A stretch of 64,000 nt of DNA, from contig NZ_JAHQCW010000015.1 of assembly GCF_019042275.1 (NCBI RefSeq), positions 1 to 64,000 of the forward strand, in the 5' to 3' direction. Numbering within the stretch: position 1 is the stretch's first letter; the number at the start of each line of letters is the position of its first letter. Shown here piece after piece: positions 35,746-43,545 of the stretch. The notes beneath the pieces were generated by a model, which worked only from the letters and a program-made list of their open reading frames with translations, searched no databases and had not been told where the DNA came from. This DNA is from Diplocloster agilis (GTDB lineage Bacteria; Bacillota; Clostridia; Lachnospirales; Lachnospiraceae). Both the position numbers and the translations under genes were made by a program.

Positions 35746-35850
35746 TTCTTATATCCTCCTGCGTATTTCCGTTTGGCAGCGTCCTTTGCCGCACAAGGGG
35801 CGCAAGGGACACCGGATATAGTATACTCCTAAATTTTACCGGAAACAATA

Positions 35851-35942
35851 CTGAAATGGATATACTGAAATGGACTTATTGACTGAAATAGACATGTCCC
35901 AAACTGAAATGGACATGTCCCAAACCGAAATGGACATGTCCC
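35851..35942. repeat. Tandem CTGAAATGGACATGTCC repeats (candidate operators)
   Basis: Three 21-bp units start at 35883, 35904 and 35925, each containing the palindrome GGACATGTCC (first unit with one change). Two shorter relatives starting CTGAAATGGA lie at 35851 and 35865. The block sits between the GntR gene and the aminotransferase start, about 110-200 bp upstream of the latter. They could be binding sites of that GntR protein, or a simple slippage repeat. Confidence 0.7.
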
Positions 35943-35953
35943 CTTTGCTCTTT

Positions 35954-36715
35954 TTATTTCTGTTCGATGGCGCGGATCATGGTAAATTTGATATAATCCG
36001 TATTAAAATAAGTTTTGCTCAAGAATACGGGAGTATTGTTATTATCATAGTAGACCGAATCTAAAATCAGCAGCGAGTCGCACTGCAGCAGGTCTTCTCC
36101 CATGGTATAGGCCATCACTTCATTGCCGCCTGCGGTGGTGATTTCTGTAGAATCCCTCACACAGCGGATACCGGCATATTCCTGGATTAAATCAAAGGGG
36201 AAAGCCCCCAGCACATCATCACTGAGAGTGTCCCAGTCATATAAGGTCTGGGGAAAATAGTTGATGCACAGAAGACAAGGCTTCCCATCCGCGTAATAGA
36301 CCTTGTTAAGGGCCAGGATCTGATCGTCTTCCTCCAGTCCCAGATCCGAACACTGAAGCGGGGACGCCTCCTGCACGTTCCTGGACAGCACCTTCACGCC
36401 CGGTTCAAATCCGCTTTTCCGGATCAGTTTGTAATAGTCATGTCCGGTATAGAGGTCCAGCTTCATCTGGTTCAGGTTCGGATTAATGAAGGTTCCTTTG
36501 CCATGAATCCTCATGATCGTTCCCTTGCCTTCCAGATCCGTCAGCGCCCTGCGGATGGTTGTCCTGCTTACAGAAAGGATTCTGGCCAGCTCCACTTCGG
36601 ATGGCAGCTTGGTCTGGCCTGCGTTTAACATCTGCCCGATATATGCGCTTAAGGATTCCCTTGCGATATCGCTTAAAGTTTTCTTTGTCAATGGGGCTAA
36701 GGGTGACTGTTGCAT
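35954..36715 (-). CDS. GntR/HutC-family transcriptional regulator
   Basis: Regulator of 253 residues. The winged helix is at about residues 10-77 (LPSEVELARILSVSRTTIRRAL, then GKGTFI). The C-terminal UTRA ligand domain (about 95-245) has the usual ending (SKTYFNTDYIKFTMI). Such proteins answer to small carbon or phosphorus metabolites. Its likely targets are the aminotransferase and dehydrogenase downstream on the same strand. Confidence 0.9.
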   Translation of the reverse strand: MQQSPLAPLTKKTLSDIARESLSAYIGQMLNAGQTKLPSEVELARILSVSRTTIRRALTDLEGKGTIMRIHGKGTFINPNLNQMKLDLYTGHDYYKLIRKSGFEPGVKVLSRNVQEASPLQCSDLGLEEDDQILALNKVYYADGKPCLLCINYFPQTLYDWDTLSDDVLGAFPFDLIQEYAGIRCVRDSTEITTAGGNEVMAYTMGEDLLQCDSLLILDSVYYDNNNTPVFLSKTYFNTDYIKFTMIRAIEQK

Positions 36716-36812
36716 AAGTATCTGATACCTCCGGCTTACTTCCTTTCTGGTATTCTACCACTTTTTCGATGCCGCCACAAGTGCGCCGTCAGCCTTATGC
36801 GCGCTATCCCCC

Positions 36813-36868
36813 CTTACTGTACGCGCCTAACCGTACGTATCTTACTGTACATATCTTACTGTACGCGC
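36813..36868. repeat. 14-bp tandem repeat after the UvrA-like gene
   Basis: Four units of CTTACTGTACGCGC or close variants start at 36813, 36827, 36841 and 36855. Units carry the 6-bp palindrome GTACGC/GTACAT in alternating forms. They lie between the GntR start codon and the stop of the UvrA-like gene, that is, in the GntR upstream region on the minus strand. Confidence 0.75.
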
Positions 36869-36873
36869 AGGTC

Positions 36874-39132
36874 TTACCATCTTCCGTCAATATATTCACA
36901 CGAAGCCCGCAGGCTGTCTGCCGTCAACGTGTCTGCGCTGCGTACCATCTGTGCCGGCGTTCCGACAAATACCACTTCACCGCCGTTGTTTCCGCCGTCC
37001 GGGCCGATGTCGATCACCCAGTCCGCTTGTTTTATTACATCAAGGTTATGTTCGATCACCACCAAAGTATTTCCCTGGGATACAATCAGGTCAAACAGCT
37101 TCAGCAGATACTGAATATCAGACATATGCAGGCCGGTGGTGGGCTCATCCATCACAATGATGCCACCCTTTTTCCCCAGTTTTTTCGCCAGCTTGATTCT
37201 CTGGCGTTCACCGCCGGACAGGGTGCTAAGAGGCTGTCCCAGCGTCAAATAGGAAAGCCCCACCTGTTCCATCTTCTTCAGGTGTTTCCTGATTCTGGAA
37301 TCTTTAAATACCTCCATGGCCTGTGAAGCCGTCATGCCCAGCAGTTCGACGATATTTTTCCCTTTGTAGGTGCAGGCCAGCGCTTCCTGGTTATACCTCA
37401 GTCCGTTGCACGCCTCGCATTCCGTGACAATCGGGTCCATATAAGCAAGCTCGGTTACGATGACTCCTTTGCCGCCGCACACCGGGCAAGCCCCTGTGGA
37501 ATTGAAGCTGAACAAGCTTTCCGACTGATTGTTTTCCTGTGCCAGCAACTTCCGGATCTCATCAAAAAAGCCCAGGTAAGATGCCGGTGTGGAGCGGCTG
37601 GTCGCCGTGATGGGACCTTGATCCACCATCACAATATCTTTTTCGTACTGGCTGGCAAATACCCGGGAAATCAGGGTGCTCTTTCCGGAACCGGCCACGC
37701 CGGTTACAACGGTCATAACGCCCAACGGAATATCCACATCAATATGCTTTAAGTTGTGAAGACAGGCATTCCTAACCGGCAGGCTGCCTACCGGCCTGCG
37801 GGGAGTCTGCTTTACCGGCAGAGACTGAAGCATGGCTTTTCCCGTCAAGGTGCCGGACTTTCGTAAATCCTGATAGCTGCCTGCAAACACAATCTCCCCG
37901 CCATCCTGTCCGGCCCGGGGGCCCACATCGATCACATAATCCGCAATCGATATAACGTCCCTGTCATGCTCCACCACCAGGACGGTATTCCCCTTGTCCC
38001 GAAGCTGCCTGAGCAGATTGTTCATACGATAGACGTCCCGCGGGTGCATCCCGGCACTTGGCTCGTCAAAAATATAAGTCAAACCGCTCAGGCTGCTGCC
38101 CATGTATCGGACCAGCTTCAGACGCTGGGCCTCCCCGCCGGACAGGGACGGTGTTTCCCGGTTCAGATGAAGATACGGCAAACCGATTTCGATCATCCTG
38201 TCCAGCCCCTCAATAATCGTCTGCACCAACACCCCCACCGTCGGGTCCGAGATCCGCGCCAGCACAGCGCGCAGCCGTGTCAGCTCCATACCGCACATAT
38301 CAGCGATGGAGTAACCGTCTATTTTACAATTCAGAGCCGCTTCGTTCAACCTCTGCCCATGGCAATCACCACATTCCATCTCGGCCGTTAAATTGACCGC
38401 TTTCTCTTGTGTATGCTTGCTTTTACCACTGATATCCCGATTTAGCAGCGTTTTCGTATATTTATGAAACAAACCGGTCACTTTTGGATTCTCCGGTTCT
38501 CCCTTGCCGTCGCGGGAGCCATATAATAGAAGATTATATTCCTCATCGGAATACTCCTTTACCGGCTTATCCAGGTCGAACAGACCGGACTTTGCATATT
38601 GCTTCCAATACCAGGACCCGGGACGATATAAGGAATCCCTCACGCAACCCTCATTCCAGGACTTATTAAGGTCTATGATGGCCTCCACATCTACTTTTGT
38701 GATTCTTCCAAGTCCGGAACAGGTCTTGCACATCCCATTCGGATCATTGAAGGAGAAGAAGGACGCCGTTCCCGCATAAGGCCGTCCGATTCTGGAAAAA
38801 AGCAGCCGCAGGCTGGAATACAGCCCGCTGATAGTTCCCACGGTAGAACGGGCATTCCCGCCCAGAGGGGATTGATCCACCACGACGGCGGCCGTCAGAT
38901 TCTCAATCCGCTCCACCGCCGGTTTGGGATACTTCGGCAGTCTGGACCGCACAAACGGCGGATAAGTGGCGTTCATCTGCCGCTGGGCCTCAGCGGCTAT
39001 GGTATCAAACACAATACTGGACTTCCCCGATCCAGACACCCCGGTAAACACCGTAATCTTTTCTTTTGGTATGTTAAATGATACATTTTTCAAATTATTC
39101 TGGGTAAGCCCCTGCACATAAATATTTCTCAT
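36874..39132 (-). CDS. Short UvrA-like ABC protein (excinuclease subunit A homologue)
   Basis: Protein of 752 residues with two ABC ATPase modules: Walker A GVSGSGKSS and GVAGSGKST, signatures LSGGEAQRLKL and LSGGERQRIKL. Cysteine pairs for zinc are seen in CKTCSGLG, CGDCHGQ and CPVCGGKG/CEACNG. Housekeeping UvrA is about 940 residues; this form is shorter in the first half, as in the UvrA paralogues linked to DNA-binding drug self-protection. No uvrB or uvrC is nearby. It is divergent from an AraC/GyrI-type regulator, which suggests induction by small toxic compounds. Confidence 0.9.
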   Translation of the reverse strand: MRNIYVQGLTQNNLKNVSFNIPKEKITVFTGVSGSGKSSIVFDTIAAEAQRQMNATYPPFVRSRLPKYPKPAVERIENLTAAVVVDQSPLGGNARSTVGTISGLYSSLRLLFSRIGRPYAGTASFFSFNDPNGMCKTCSGLGRITKVDVEAIIDLNKSWNEGCVRDSLYRPGSWYWKQYAKSGLFDLDKPVKEYSDEEYNLLLYGSRDGKGEPENPKVTGLFHKYTKTLLNRDISGKSKHTQEKAVNLTAEMECGDCHGQRLNEAALNCKIDGYSIADMCGMELTRLRAVLARISDPTVGVLVQTIIEGLDRMIEIGLPYLHLNRETPSLSGGEAQRLKLVRYMGSSLSGLTYIFDEPSAGMHPRDVYRMNNLLRQLRDKGNTVLVVEHDRDVISIADYVIDVGPRAGQDGGEIVFAGSYQDLRKSGTLTGKAMLQSLPVKQTPRRPVGSLPVRNACLHNLKHIDVDIPLGVMTVVTGVAGSGKSTLISRVFASQYEKDIVMVDQGPITATSRSTPASYLGFFDEIRKLLAQENNQSESLFSFNSTGACPVCGGKGVIVTELAYMDPIVTECEACNGLRYNQEALACTYKGKNIVELLGMTASQAMEVFKDSRIRKHLKKMEQVGLSYLTLGQPLSTLSGGERQRIKLAKKLGKKGGIIVMDEPTTGLHMSDIQYLLKLFDLIVSQGNTLVVIEHNLDVIKQADWVIDIGPDGGNNGGEVVFVGTPAQMVRSADTLTADSLRASCEYIDGRW

Positions 39133-39427
39133 CTTCCAACCATTCTCCCTATAATTATTCTATCAATAATTTTCTTGTCCTATCATTCCCATCTTACATT
39201 TTACCTATTATACCTTCCAAACATAACCGTTTCTTTTATCCCCGTCATTCAAACACAACACAACCGTTCCACCTGACATCATACCAAAAGCTAATTACCC
39301 CGGCATGATACTTTTTGCGGATTTTTCCTATCGTCCCTCAAATACCTATGGTATAATCAAACAGCATAAACAAAAAAGCAAAAACCGAATAACCATCCAA
39401 AACACTATAGGAAAGCGAGGTGCTAAT

Positions 39428-40294
39428 GTGCAGCAAATATCTCCCTTAAAAAAAGCAGTAGACTACATAGAAAATCATCTCAACCAAAACATTAACTTAA
39501 GCGATGTAGCAAAAGAAACCGGCTACTCCTACTATCACATGACGCGGCTTTTTACTTCCATATTAGGAGAATCAGCCGGCCATTACATCAACCGGCGCAG
39601 GCTGTACAACGCATCGAAAAAGCTCCTCCATTCCGACCAGCGTATCATTGACATTGCGCTGGAAAGCGGCTTTGAATCCCCTGAAGCGTTCAGCAGAGCC
39701 TTTAAAGCCGTATTCGGCAGCAGCCCGAGCGATTACCGAAAGGCAGGGCTTGACCTGGTCACAAACGCAAAAGCAGGCCTAACCCCCGATGATGTAAACC
39801 ACATAGCGAATAACATCACCCACTCCCCCGATATTCGTATCCTGCCGGAAACGAAAATTACCGGCCTCCGGGGAATAACCTCACTTTCCGACAACCGTCT
39901 CCCTCAATTATGGGAACAATTCCAATCTCTCAAAAAAAACCTATCTCCCGCAACCACCCCCGGCTACAGCATATGCGAAACGCTGCAGGCCACTTACACC
40001 CAAGACGGCGACGTAATCTATTCCGTCATAGTAGGCATTCCAGCTTTAGCAAACACGCTTCCTCCGCTTCCGCCTCTGGTTGAAAAAACCATACCCCCAG
40101 GAAAATACGCCATATTCACACACCAAGGCTCCTTGACAAACCTAAACAAAACCTACCAATATATCTATGGAACATGGCTGCCAACCTCCAAAGAAGAACT
40201 GGACAACCGGGAAGACTTCGAAATATACGAACATGAAATCATATCCTATAACGATCCGGCCAATGAAGTAAAAATCCATATACCAATAAAATAA
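39428..40294 (+). CDS. AraC-family regulator with C-terminal GyrI-like ligand domain
   Basis: Regulator of 288 residues. The AraC DNA-binding domain is N-terminal (about 5-105) with two helix-turn-helix units (NLSDVAKETGYSYYHMTRLF; IIDIALESGFESPEAFSRAF). A GyrI-like/effector-binding domain follows (about 135-288), of the type that binds drugs in Rob and BmrR. The frame opens at 39305, but the GTG at 39428 has GCGAGGTG seven bases upstream and matches the family start. It is divergent from the UvrA-like gene, which it probably controls. Its A/C-rich codon use differs from its neighbours and hints at acquisition. Confidence 0.87.
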   Translation: MQQISPLKKAVDYIENHLNQNINLSDVAKETGYSYYHMTRLFTSILGESAGHYINRRRLYNASKKLLHSDQRIIDIALESGFESPEAFSRAFKAVFGSSPSDYRKAGLDLVTNAKAGLTPDDVNHIANNITHSPDIRILPETKITGLRGITSLSDNRLPQLWEQFQSLKKNLSPATTPGYSICETLQATYTQDGDVIYSVIVGIPALANTLPPLPPLVEKTIPPGKYAIFTHQGSLTNLNKTYQYIYGTWLPTSKEELDNREDFEIYEHEIISYNDPANEVKIHIPIK

Positions 40295-40370
40295 CCTCCG
40301 AATACTCCTGCGCAGCCTTCCTATGTAACCTCCCCATCCTTACCTCTACCTCCCGGCCTTATGCAAACAA

Positions 40371-40752
40371 GGGATGAGAGCGAAGCGGAAATAGGATTGG
40401 CTGGGACGGACTGTGGCGGTATCCGGGGATGCTTCGGGCGGTGGTGGGCTTTTGTATCTCCCCGGGGCGCATAGGGCGGCTGAGCCTCCGCTTAGCGGAA
40501 TCGGAAAGCCGGGTTCAGGATGCACGGCGGACTTCACGTCCGACGGGCAAGAGCCTCTGAACCGGGAACACATCACGTGTTCCTGGTGAATAGGCTCGGT
40601 TCCTGAACCAGGCTTTCCGATTCCACTTAGCGGAGGCCAGCGCAAGCCCTCCGCGCCCCGGGGAGATACAAAAGCCCACCACCGCCCGAAGCATCCCCGG
40701 ATACCGCCACGGTCCGTCCCAGCCAATCCTATTTCCGCTTCGCTCTCATCCC
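40371..40752. repeat. Nested foldback element with conserved head and 97-bp arms
   Basis: Arms 40371-40467 and 40656-40752 are complementary over all 97 bp except one position that would still pair as G-U in RNA. Inside is a second stem of 37 bp (40484-40520 with 40601-40637) with a few mismatches. The head 40521-40600 forms CGGAC-TTCAC-GTCCG, GAGCCT/AGGCTC and GGAACAC-ATCAC-GTGTTCC. The head and inner 3' side are nearly identical to positions 1-130 of this window, whereas the outer arms are unrelated. It fills the gap between the AraC gene and the symporter promoter. Confidence 0.93.
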
Positions 40753-40797
40753 GCCCCCCTAAAAAAGCAAAATATAAAAAACCGGCCTCAGTAATAA

Positions 40798-40826
40798 TTG
40801 ACACACATTTACACTCATGCTATACT
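40798..40826 (+). promoter_or_regulatory. Sigma-A promoter of the symporter operon
   Basis: TTGACA (40798-40803) and TATACT (40821-40826) with a 17-bp spacer; the leader to the first ATG is about 60 bases. Confidence 0.87.
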
Positions 40827-40827
40827 C

Positions 40828-40860
40828 AAGGTATGATTTTAGTACCTATTTTGATACCTT
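40828..40860 (+). promoter_or_regulatory. Inverted repeat at the symporter transcription start, possible operator
   Basis: AAGGTATGAT and its near-complement TTGATACCTT flank the centre TTTAGTACCTATT. The repeat overlaps the expected transcription start, a usual place for a repressor site. No regulator gene is adjacent except the AraC-type one upstream. Confidence 0.4.
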
Positions 40861-40892
40861 TACTTTTATGAGGATTATGAGGAGGCGATGAC

Positions 40893-42323
40893 ATGTCTGG
40901 CTATGGAGTTCTATTGGTAGTGCTAAGCATCATTGTAGGGGTTGCGATCGCACTGCTATCCACAAAGTACAGCAAAATGAAAATGAAAAAAGACGAGCAC
41001 TTTTTTACCGCAGGCCGCAATGTATCCACCGCGCTTATGGTGGCTACCTTTGTCGCATACGCGGTCGGCACCGGTCTTCTTTTCTCCCCCGCGGAAGCGG
41101 CCTACACCACCGGTTTTACCGCAATGATCGGCTACGCCTTAGCGATCTCACTGGCATACATAATCTTTATCCCGGTCTCCAAACGTATCCGGGAACGGAT
41201 TCCGGAGGGCCATACCATCGGCGAATATACCAAAGTACGTTATGGCAATTTCATGTATGTCGTAACCCTGGTCACCACTACGGTATATATGTTTATCCTG
41301 TTTGTATCCAACCTGACCGGCGCGGCCCTGGCTTTTAAATATGTCGGCGGCGTACCCATGCTGATCAGCGTGCTGGTAGTAGGCGTACCGACCATATACT
41401 TTGCCACCCGGGGCGGGGTCAGCGCGGCCATATTCTCCAACGGCCTGCAGTCCATCCTGATTACCCCGTTCCTGATCCTGCCGGCCATCTTCGCCCTGAT
41501 TCACTTTGGCGGAGCCGCACCGGTCTTTGACACCATTATGCAGAAGCAGCCGGAATTTCTCGAGATCTTCTCCCCCGCAGGCGTTCAGTTCGCTATCATG
41601 ATCATTATCGCGGTCTGTGCCGCGGAGCTGTTAAATCAGACCTTATGGCAGCGGATCTATTCCGCCAAGAGTCATAAAGTTATCCGCAATTCCCTGCTGG
41701 CAGCCGCCATAATGGTATTTCCGATGACGATCATTGCGGCGTTCTTTGGACTGGCTGCGGTGGCTATGCAGATCGATGTTCCCCATACCTCCGTCGTAGG
41801 AGCCTTAGTCATCAACGCCAGCGTACCGCAATGGGTCTGCACCCTGTTCGTGCTTGTTATTATGCTGGGCGCTTCCTCGACAGGCGGGGATGCCCTGAGC
41901 GGTTTTTCTTCCATTTTCTCCCTGGATATAGTAAAATCTATCCGTCCGAACATGGACCCGAAAAAATCCGTACTCACCGCCAGAATCGGCGCGATTATCC
42001 TGGGAATCCTGGGGATGGCGATTGCCTACTTTGCGCCTTCGATTCTCTTCCTGCTTCTGATGGCCGACCTGTTAGCATCCGCAGCGGTCGTGCCCGTAAT
42101 CGTCGGCCTGTACTCTCCGCGCATATCCGGCACCATCGCGGCCATCGCCACGATACTGGGAATCATCGCGGGCCTGCCTATGTTTATCATGGGAAACAGC
42201 CTGGTAAGCTTCTTCTCCGCTCTGGCGGTCTCCACCGTTACTGTCCTGATCGGACATTTCGTGGGCAAAAAGAATTTTGATTATGAGCTTCTGAAAACCA
42301 AGATCACCAATATGAAGGAATAA
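40893..42323 (+). CDS. Sodium:solute symporter (SSS family)
   Basis: Integral membrane symporter of 476 residues with about 13 helices, using a sodium gradient to take up an organic solute. Typical segments are DEHFFTAGRNVSTALMVATFVA, which includes the conserved early-helix region, and GDALSGFSSIFSLDIVKS. The substrate class is not decided; families nearby include those for proline, pantothenate and various carboxylates. AGGAGG precedes the ATG. It heads a probable operon with a 39-residue membrane protein and a cyclo-ligase-like protein. Confidence 0.92.
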   Translation: MSGYGVLLVVLSIIVGVAIALLSTKYSKMKMKKDEHFFTAGRNVSTALMVATFVAYAVGTGLLFSPAEAAYTTGFTAMIGYALAISLAYIIFIPVSKRIRERIPEGHTIGEYTKVRYGNFMYVVTLVTTTVYMFILFVSNLTGAALAFKYVGGVPMLISVLVVGVPTIYFATRGGVSAAIFSNGLQSILITPFLILPAIFALIHFGGAAPVFDTIMQKQPEFLEIFSPAGVQFAIMIIIAVCAAELLNQTLWQRIYSAKSHKVIRNSLLAAAIMVFPMTIIAAFFGLAAVAMQIDVPHTSVVGALVINASVPQWVCTLFVLVIMLGASSTGGDALSGFSSIFSLDIVKSIRPNMDPKKSVLTARIGAIILGILGMAIAYFAPSILFLLLMADLLASAAVVPVIVGLYSPRISGTIAAIATILGIIAGLPMFIMGNSLVSFFSALAVSTVTVLIGHFVGKKNFDYELLKTKITNMKE

Positions 42324-42336
42324 GGAGGAAAACCGG

Positions 42337-42456
42337 ATGCATTATTCCAGTGTATTTTTTGATATTATCATTTATCTGTCACTTGTTTCCCTTTTTGGCG
42401 TGTTTGTATTTCAGATCTGGGCATTTATCAAGGACCTGAAAAACAAGGACATTTAA
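42337..42456 (+). CDS. 39-residue single-helix membrane protein, symporter accessory candidate
   Basis: Open frame of 39 codons with AAGGAGG six to seven bases before the ATG and only 13 bp after the symporter stop. The protein is MHYSSVFFDII with a hydrophobic helix (about residues 6-32) and a Lys/Asp-rich tail (KDLKNKDI). Small proteins of this layout next to SSS symporters are known as symporter small accessory proteins, and I place it there on context. It is too short for many gene finders. Confidence 0.75.
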   Translation: MHYSSVFFDIIIYLSLVSLFGVFVFQIWAFIKDLKNKDI

Positions 42457-42540
42457 AGCAAACGCCAGCAGAAAGCAAATACCGGAAATGATCATTTAAA
42501 TATTTTAGTGAAATTTTGAAGCATAAAGGAGGATAACAGT

Positions 42541-43290
42541 ATGTCTAAAATGGATGCAAAACAAGCGCGCATTATGATCTGGGAAGAGTTAAGAAAGGTC
42601 GCACGCCCGGATTCCCGTTTCAGCTGGAACTTCGCTGAATTCATCACCGACTACGAGGGCAGCGACAAATGCGCCGATCTGCTCTGCCAGCAGGATTTTT
42701 ACAAAAATGCGAAAGTAATTTTCATTACCCCCGATAACAATCTGGAATGTTTCCGCGAGCGGGCCATCCGCGACAAAAAAATCATTCTCATGACCAACTA
42801 TGGAATTACCAGAGGCGTCTTCCTGATCCGTCCCGAATGGATTCCGGAAGGAAAAGAAGACTTCGCCTCCACCTTGGACGGAGTACAAAGATATTGGAAG
42901 CACATGACCCTGAAAAAAATCAAAGAAGAGATCGGCAAAATAGATCTGATGGTCACCGGCGCATCCGCGATTACCCCCAGCGGAATCCGTTTCGGTAAAG
43001 GCCACGGTTACTTCGATCTCGAGTGGGCCATGTTCTACACCATCGGTGTCGTAGATATCAATACCCCGGTTACCGTAGTGGGCCATGACTGCCAGGTGGT
43101 GGACGTAGATGTGGAAGTTCAGCCTTACGACACCGCCATCGATTACATCATCACTCCCACCCGCGTAATAAAAACCAGAAATGAGTTTCCGAAACCCACA
43201 CGCGGTGTTATCTGGAGTATGCTGGCACCCCACATGTTGGAGCAGATCCCTCCGCTCCAGGAGATCTGGTGCGATAACTTCTGTAAATAA
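42541..43290 (+). CDS. 5-formyltetrahydrofolate cyclo-ligase-like protein
   Basis: Protein of 249 residues in the NagB/RpiA-CoA-transferase-like fold. The motif GIRFGKGHGYFDLEW matches the folate/ATP-binding GxGxGYYD of 5-formyl-THF cyclo-ligases (MTHFS). The protein is longer than bacterial MTHFS (about 180-190), and its N-terminal half differs, so it may be a paralogue of other function. AAAGGAGG precedes the ATG. Located after a solute symporter, it may act on the imported compound, but that is inference. Confidence 0.82.
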   Translation: MSKMDAKQARIMIWEELRKVARPDSRFSWNFAEFITDYEGSDKCADLLCQQDFYKNAKVIFITPDNNLECFRERAIRDKKIILMTNYGITRGVFLIRPEWIPEGKEDFASTLDGVQRYWKHMTLKKIKEEIGKIDLMVTGASAITPSGIRFGKGHGYFDLEWAMFYTIGVVDINTPVTVVGHDCQVVDVDVEVQPYDTAIDYIITPTRVIKTRNEFPKPTRGVIWSMLAPHMLEQIPPLQEIWCDNFCK

Positions 43291-43347
43291 CTGCGAGCCG
43301 GCCGCTGCCGCGCCGGTCTCCCCCCCCGGCGCGCCGGCTCCGTTATT
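43286..43347 (+). terminator. Hairpin overlapping the stop codon of the cyclo-ligase-like gene
   Basis: Stem segments AATAAC/GTTATT, GAGCCGGC/GCCGGCTC and CGCCGG/CCGGCG stack into one long hairpin that includes the stop codon. There is no strong T-run, so it may mainly protect the 3' end; a second hairpin follows at 43374. Confidence 0.7.
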
Positions 43348-43373
43348 TATCCATACAAGAAAAGTGCTAGAAT

Positions 43374-43403
43374 GGCGTGGATGATCGTTTGACCATCCAC
43401 GCC
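43374..43403 (+). terminator. Terminator of the symporter operon
   Basis: Ten-bp perfect stem GGCGTGGATG/CATCCACGCC with a ten-base loop, followed by TATTTTCATTT. Confidence 0.85.
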
Positions 43404-43408
43404 TATTT

Positions 43409-43476
43409 TCATTTCATAGGCAAGTGCGCCTATGGAATAAAAAAGCTCCGGGGAATCGCACTGCGGCGGAAGGAAG
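43409..43476 (+). repeat. Dispersed post-terminator palindromic repeat, copy B
   Basis: TTTCATAGGCAAGTGCGCCT then ATGGAATAAAAAAGCTCCGG is a palindrome (CATAGG/CCTATG) followed by the tail GGGAATCGCACTGCGGCGG. It starts right at the T-tail of the terminator at 43374-43403 and shares its tail with copy A at 7486. Confidence 0.7.
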
Positions 43477-43545
43477 CTGCCGCTTACCCGCCGCAGGCGG
43501 ATGGTTTCGCAAGCGAAATTCTTTTCATGAACTGTCTTCCGGCTA

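Noticed and set aside
35870-36064. 64-codon frame rich in EMDMSQT repeats
   Set aside because: It is a translation of the GGACATGTCC tandem array and then antisense to the GntR gene.
40346-40804. 152-codon minus-strand frame
   Set aside because: It covers the foldback element at 40371-40752, has no ribosome binding site and no sensible protein composition.
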